Shown piece after piece: positions 6,280 to 8,909 of a DNA stretch of 8,909 bases. This stretch comes from JANXVV01 sp038230975 (GTDB taxonomy: Bacteria; Planctomycetota; Phycisphaerae; Tepidisphaerales; Tepidisphaeraceae), in NCBI GenBank assembly GCA_038230975.1, contig JBBRMF010000218.1:1-8909 (forward strand), in the 5' to 3' direction. The translations under genes and the position numbers were made by a program. Each line of letters opens with the position of its first letter. The first letter of the stretch is position 1. The notes beneath the pieces were generated by a model. It saw only the letters and a program-made list of their open reading frames with translations. It did no database searches and had not been told where the DNA came from.

Positions 6280-6338
6280 TTAAGAAACCGTGTCGAAGGC
6301 TGCGCATTCTAACCTTGGACCATGAAGAGTCCCGGTGC

Positions 6339-7430
6339 TTAGAGGATCAAGAACGGATCGCGATCCATTTCACTGACATGAAAGTTGACCGCCGGGGCAT
6401 CGGAGGACAGTCGATTTCGCAATCGCGTTAAGATGGCCCGCTCACTATTTGAATGTAGAGTACACACGACCGTGAGACCGGCATTGGCGGCTTTGATGGC
6501 GTCGTGGTGGCGCATTTCGCCAGTCAGGTAGAGATCGGCTTTCTGCGCGATGGCGTCGTCGAGATGGTTGCCACAGGCTCCGGCACACACGGCCGCGCGA
6601 TGGACGATGCCCTCGCGCGGCCCTGCGATCAGAAGATGGGCGATCCCCAGTTCCCGCTTGATTCGTGCAAATATCTCTGATCGGTTTGCGGGTTCGCGGA
6701 GCGAGCCGACTCGCCCCATGCCGAGCCCCTCCGGCGGTGCGGCCAATACCTGCAGATCATATGCCGGTTCCTCATATGGATGCGTCGCCCGCAGAGCCCG
6801 GATGACGGCATCCACCCGCCCGATGGGAACGACGGTTTCGATCTTCAGCTCTGTCACCTTTTCCAGTGAACCACTTTTTCCGACCGAAGGATTCGTGCCT
6901 GATTCACCAAAAAACGTCCCCGTCCCTTTGGATACAAAACTACAGGAAGAATATTGGCCAATCCTCCCAGCGCCCGCGGCGAAGAGGGCATTACTCACTT
7001 TCTCAGCGGTATCCTCAGGTACAAAAAAAACGAGTTTGTATTGAGTGCTGCTGGATGCGATCAACTTCAGCGGTTGCCGTTGCCCGATTCCGACCGCATC
7101 GGCGAGCATGTCATTTGTCCCGCCCTCGGCGATGTCCAGGGCGGTGTGCGGAGAATAGATAGCGCGGCCTCTGCGGATTGCGTCGTAGATCAAACTTCCG
7201 GCGGTGATTCGCTTGAGGGCTTCAAAAATCGGGGGATGATACGCGATGATCAACTCGCATTTTTTGTCCCCTGCTTCCGTTGCGACTTGTGGCAGATAAT
7301 CAATGGCCAGCATGGCGTTGTTGATCGCCTGATTGGGATCGCCGACCAGCAGTCCCACATTGTCCCAGGATTCCGCGTTACAGGTGGGCGCAATTCGATC
7401 GAGGATCGCGACGAGATCGATGAGTTTCAT
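6339..7430 (-). CDS. NIF3-family dinuclear metal-centre protein
   Basis: This is a 363-residue member of the NIF3/YbgI/YqfO family, proteins that assemble as toroidal hexamers with a dinuclear metal site. Their biochemical role is not firmly known (GTP cyclohydrolase I type 2 is a common but doubtful label). It is the long form: two NIF3 halves (about 1-120 and 232-363) flank an inserted PII/CutA-like domain (about 125-230) that includes YKLVFFVPED and THPYEEPAYDLQVL. Metal-site candidates are H65 in AYHPPIF, H95 and D99 in SPHTALD, and H326 and E330 in LHSNSE. The first His of the usual HHP is Tyr64, as in the eukaryotic NIF3L1 type. No Shine-Dalgarno is present; a -10-like TATACT lies 6 bases before the ATG, suggesting a leaderless message. 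Confidence 0.93.
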   Translation of the reverse strand: MKLIDLVAILDRIAPTCNAESWDNVGLLVGDPNQAINNAMLAIDYLPQVATEAGDKKCELIIAYHPPIFEALKRITAGSLIYDAIRRGRAIYSPHTALDIAEGGTNDMLADAVGIGQRQPLKLIASSSTQYKLVFFVPEDTAEKVSNALFAAGAGRIGQYSSCSFVSKGTGTFFGESGTNPSVGKSGSLEKVTELKIETVVPIGRVDAVIRALRATHPYEEPAYDLQVLAAPPEGLGMGRVGSLREPANRSEIFARIKRELGIAHLLIAGPREGIVHRAAVCAGACGNHLDDAIAQKADLYLTGEMRHHDAIKAANAGLTVVCTLHSNSERAILTRLRNRLSSDAPAVNFHVSEMDRDPFLIL

Positions 7431-7436
7431 ACGGGA

Positions 7437-7467
7437 AGTATAACTTCAATGTCGCCTGCGTTGTCAC
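7437..7467 (-). promoter_or_regulatory. Possible leaderless promoter of the NIF3 gene
   Basis: The minus strand has TATACT (7437-7442, 5 of 6 to TATAAT) and GTGACA (7462-7467, 5 of 6 to TTGACA) separated by 19 bases, slightly long. The ATG begins 7 bases after the -10 box, where transcription itself should start, so the message would have no leader. The absence of a ribosome binding site before this ATG fits. Moderate support only. Confidence 0.4.
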
Positions 7468-7520
7468 GTTCGAAAATGAGCGGTACGCGTCTGTGGAGGC
7501 GATCAAAGTGGCGACGACCC

Positions 7521-8282
7521 TCAAGCTACGGAGGCGCTCTTGCGTCGGAGCATGTGAACAACACCGAGTCCCCCGAGCATTGCCATCCCCAGGAAGACGG
7601 TCGATGGGACCGGGGCGACCAGCGGAGCATCGGCTGCGATGACATTGCCGAAGGCAAGGGTTGTGGAACCGGACGCTGTCGCTCCCGAGTCGGATTGGGG
7701 GGAAGCCTGCGCTAAGCCGTACGAGATGAAGGCGTAGTGATGGTTCGAGACAAGATTGCCCGTCAACTGACCAAACGTGCTATTGACCTGGCCACCGGAC
7801 GAACCCGCAGAGTTAAAGTTAAAGGCACCCCCGGCGGAGGTGAAGGAACTATTCGTGTATGAGGTCGTGAAAAACTGATATCCATCTGCGAAATCGTAGA
7901 GAAATCCGGCAATTAGAGCGGATGGAGTAGTGAACGAAAAATTGCCCGAGAAACTATAGCCAACATTTGCATTGGCCGTAAAGTTAACGATTTGGGCTGA
8001 TTCGATGTAGGAATTCGCGGTTCCTGTGCGGCCGTAATCCATGGTCATCGTGAATCCGCTGGCGGACTGTTGGAATTCCGTGATGTTGGTGTTACCCCCG
8101 GCACTGTTAGTAACGGTGATGTCCGGGTGGAAAAGCAGACTGGTAAAAGTGCTACCACTGATGCTATTGCCGGTATAGCTATAGGCCGAAGTCACGTTAA
8201 TTGAGCTTGCTAAAGCGGATACCGCATGCAGGTTCAGGACCAGAATGCTAATCGACGCCAAACAAACGCGGGAAAAGCGCAT
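7521..8282 (-). CDS. Exported PEP-CTERM-like protein
   Basis: The 253-residue product begins with a signal peptide (basic R2 and R5, a hydrophobic core at about 6-24, and a likely cleavage after A25 in SALASS). The mature part is rich in Ser, Thr, Asn, Gly and Phe with little charge, as in low-complexity extracellular PEP-CTERM proteins. The C-terminal 32 residues form a sorting-type tail: VPS (225-227), a hydrophobic segment (about 229-245) and RRK (246-248). VPS replaces the canonical PEP, a common variant. Such proteins are cleaved and anchored by exosortase, which should be encoded elsewhere. The start at 8282 is chosen because it places the signal peptide at the N-terminus; the frame stays open to 8348. 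The exact function is unknown. Confidence 0.82.
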   Translation of the reverse strand: MRFSRVCLASISILVLNLHAVSALASSINVTSAYSYTGNSISGSTFTSLLFHPDITVTNSAGGNTNITEFQQSASGFTMTMDYGRTGTANSYIESAQIVNFTANANVGYSFSGNFSFTTPSALIAGFLYDFADGYQFFTTSYTNSSFTSAGGAFNFNSAGSSGGQVNSTFGQLTGNLVSNHHYAFISYGLAQASPQSDSGATASGSTTLAFGNVIAADAPLVAPVPSTVFLGMAMLGGLGVVHMLRRKSASVA

Positions 8283-8803
8283 GATGATTCTTTCTAGAGT
8301 CAGCCTAAACAGAGCCGACCTGACCGCCAGGAACATTCGACTAAACACAACAACTCAAACGGTTGCCGATGTCCATTATTTTATCGGTCGCCACCATAAT
8401 AATGCAACGGACAATTAAATACAAGTTAATATTTAATTAAAAAGCAATAATTAGATAAAATTGGAATTTCCTAGATTTCGCAATTTTCGGGTGATTTACG
8501 GTTTTTTGGTTAACTTAGGTGCTTTGATCCATTTGCGCACCGGAATCAATGGTTTCATAAAATGCTTTTAGATATAGTCTTATGCGCAGTCGACGAGACG
8601 ACTCTGGATTGTAGTGTTGTTTGTTAGGATGATATTAGCGATACCGTCAGCTTACTCGTTTTAACAGGGCGATATGACCGGCTTAGAGTGTGCGAACAGC
8701 ATAGCCCTTACAGACCTCCTCCGAATCTGTCGGCCACAGTCTTCGGCGCGGAACTGGATGAACTGGATGGGTGTGTGACAGTTCCGGCGTACCCGATTTC
8801 TCC
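8283..8803. other. AT-rich intergenic region upstream of the PEP-CTERM gene
   Basis: No credible gene lies here. From about 8370 to 8580 the DNA is distinctly AT-rich, unlike the rest of the window, with stretches such as TTAATATTTAATTAA near 8426-8440. It probably holds the promoter of the PEP-CTERM gene. A 9-base tandem duplication (GAACTGGAT twice, 8751-8768) is the only other repeat noticed. The minus-strand frame at 8661-8855 is mostly translated repeat and is not accepted as a gene. Confidence 0.6.
8396..8424 (-). promoter_or_regulatory. Weak candidate promoter for the PEP-CTERM gene
   Basis: On the minus strand TATTAT (8396-8401, 5 of 6) lies 17 bases from TTGTAT (8419-8424, 3 of 6). 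It would give a leader of about 108 bases. In AT-rich DNA such matches arise easily, so confidence is low. Confidence 0.3.
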
Positions 8804-8909
8804 CTCTCCCGGTACTCCGGGGGAGGGTTGGGGTGGGGGAAATCCGCTGAACCACGTCAATTTATCGAAAAAGACCCCCACCCTTCCCTCCCCCGGAGTA
8901 CCAGGAGAG
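8804..8909. repeat. Inverted pair of GC-rich REP-like repeats, cut by the window edge
   Basis: The unit at 8804-8839 and the unit at 8875-8909 are inverted copies that differ at only a few positions, separated by 35 bases. Each unit also folds on itself: in the left one CTCTCCCGG (8804-8812) pairs with CCGGGGGAG (8817-8825) around TACT with one G-T pair, followed by a G-rich tail. Two palindromic units in head-to-head orientation are the usual layout of bacterial REP/BIME-type elements. The right unit may continue beyond the window. Confidence 0.8.

Noticed and set aside
6954..7715. 253-residue plus-strand open frame
   Set aside because: It overlaps the NIF3 gene and the 3' end of the PEP-CTERM gene in antisense and resembles no protein family.
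8283..8348. Upstream start for the PEP-CTERM protein
   Set aside because: It would put 22 residues ahead of a normal signal peptide and has no ribosome binding site.
8518..8541. GGTGC/GCACC inverted repeat in the AT-rich gap
   Set aside because: A 5-bp stem with a 14-base loop is expected by chance and no T run follows.
8661..8855. 64-residue minus-strand open frame
   Set aside because: Its N-terminal part is the translation of the GC-rich repeat (SPTPTLPRSTGRG-type sequence), with no ribosome binding site and no recognisable domain.

Overview
The window reads as an ordinary stretch of bacterial chromosome, mostly informational and housekeeping genes, that has collected repeats and one insertion-sequence remnant. 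The mix points to the PVC group, most likely a planctomycete, with low to moderate confidence: a PEP-CTERM-type exported protein, a NIF3 protein with the YHPPIF motif, many short GC-rich palindromic repeats, and long gaps between genes. No lineage-specific marker settles this.

Layout. Positions 1-207 are non-coding with two hairpin-forming repeats. Next is a minus-strand block that reads from right to left: rpsP (S16), trmD, rplS (L19), then yraN and tatD. A predicted promoter lies at 3228-3255. A strong hairpin at 1543-1569 between rplS and yraN probably ends or attenuates the ribosomal operon. rimM, normally between rpsP and trmD, and rnhB, often between rplS and yraN, are both missing. Upstream of rpsP sits a truncated ISNCY-like transposase gene on the plus strand (3334-3786), then a small plus-strand gene of unknown function (3946-4263). 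The unknown gene converges on a minus-strand DUF486 four-helix membrane protein.

Positions 4721-4818 hold a striking, nearly palindromic 98-bp element whose core recurs at 1509-1536. Minus-strand hflX (TTG start, good promoter and ribosome binding site), a NIF3-family gene that may be leaderless, and a PEP-CTERM-type secreted protein follow, each apparently its own transcription unit. The right end is an AT-rich gap followed by two GC-rich repeat units in inverted orientation that run to the window edge.

How the genes relate. rpsP, trmD, rplS and hflX all serve the ribosome or tRNA; TatD and YraN are nuclease-fold proteins; the rest are unrelated neighbours. I found no convincing new defence or metabolic system. 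The points most worth checking are the repeat family, the missing rimM, the decayed transposase, the leaderless nif3 start and the unknown 105-residue protein.
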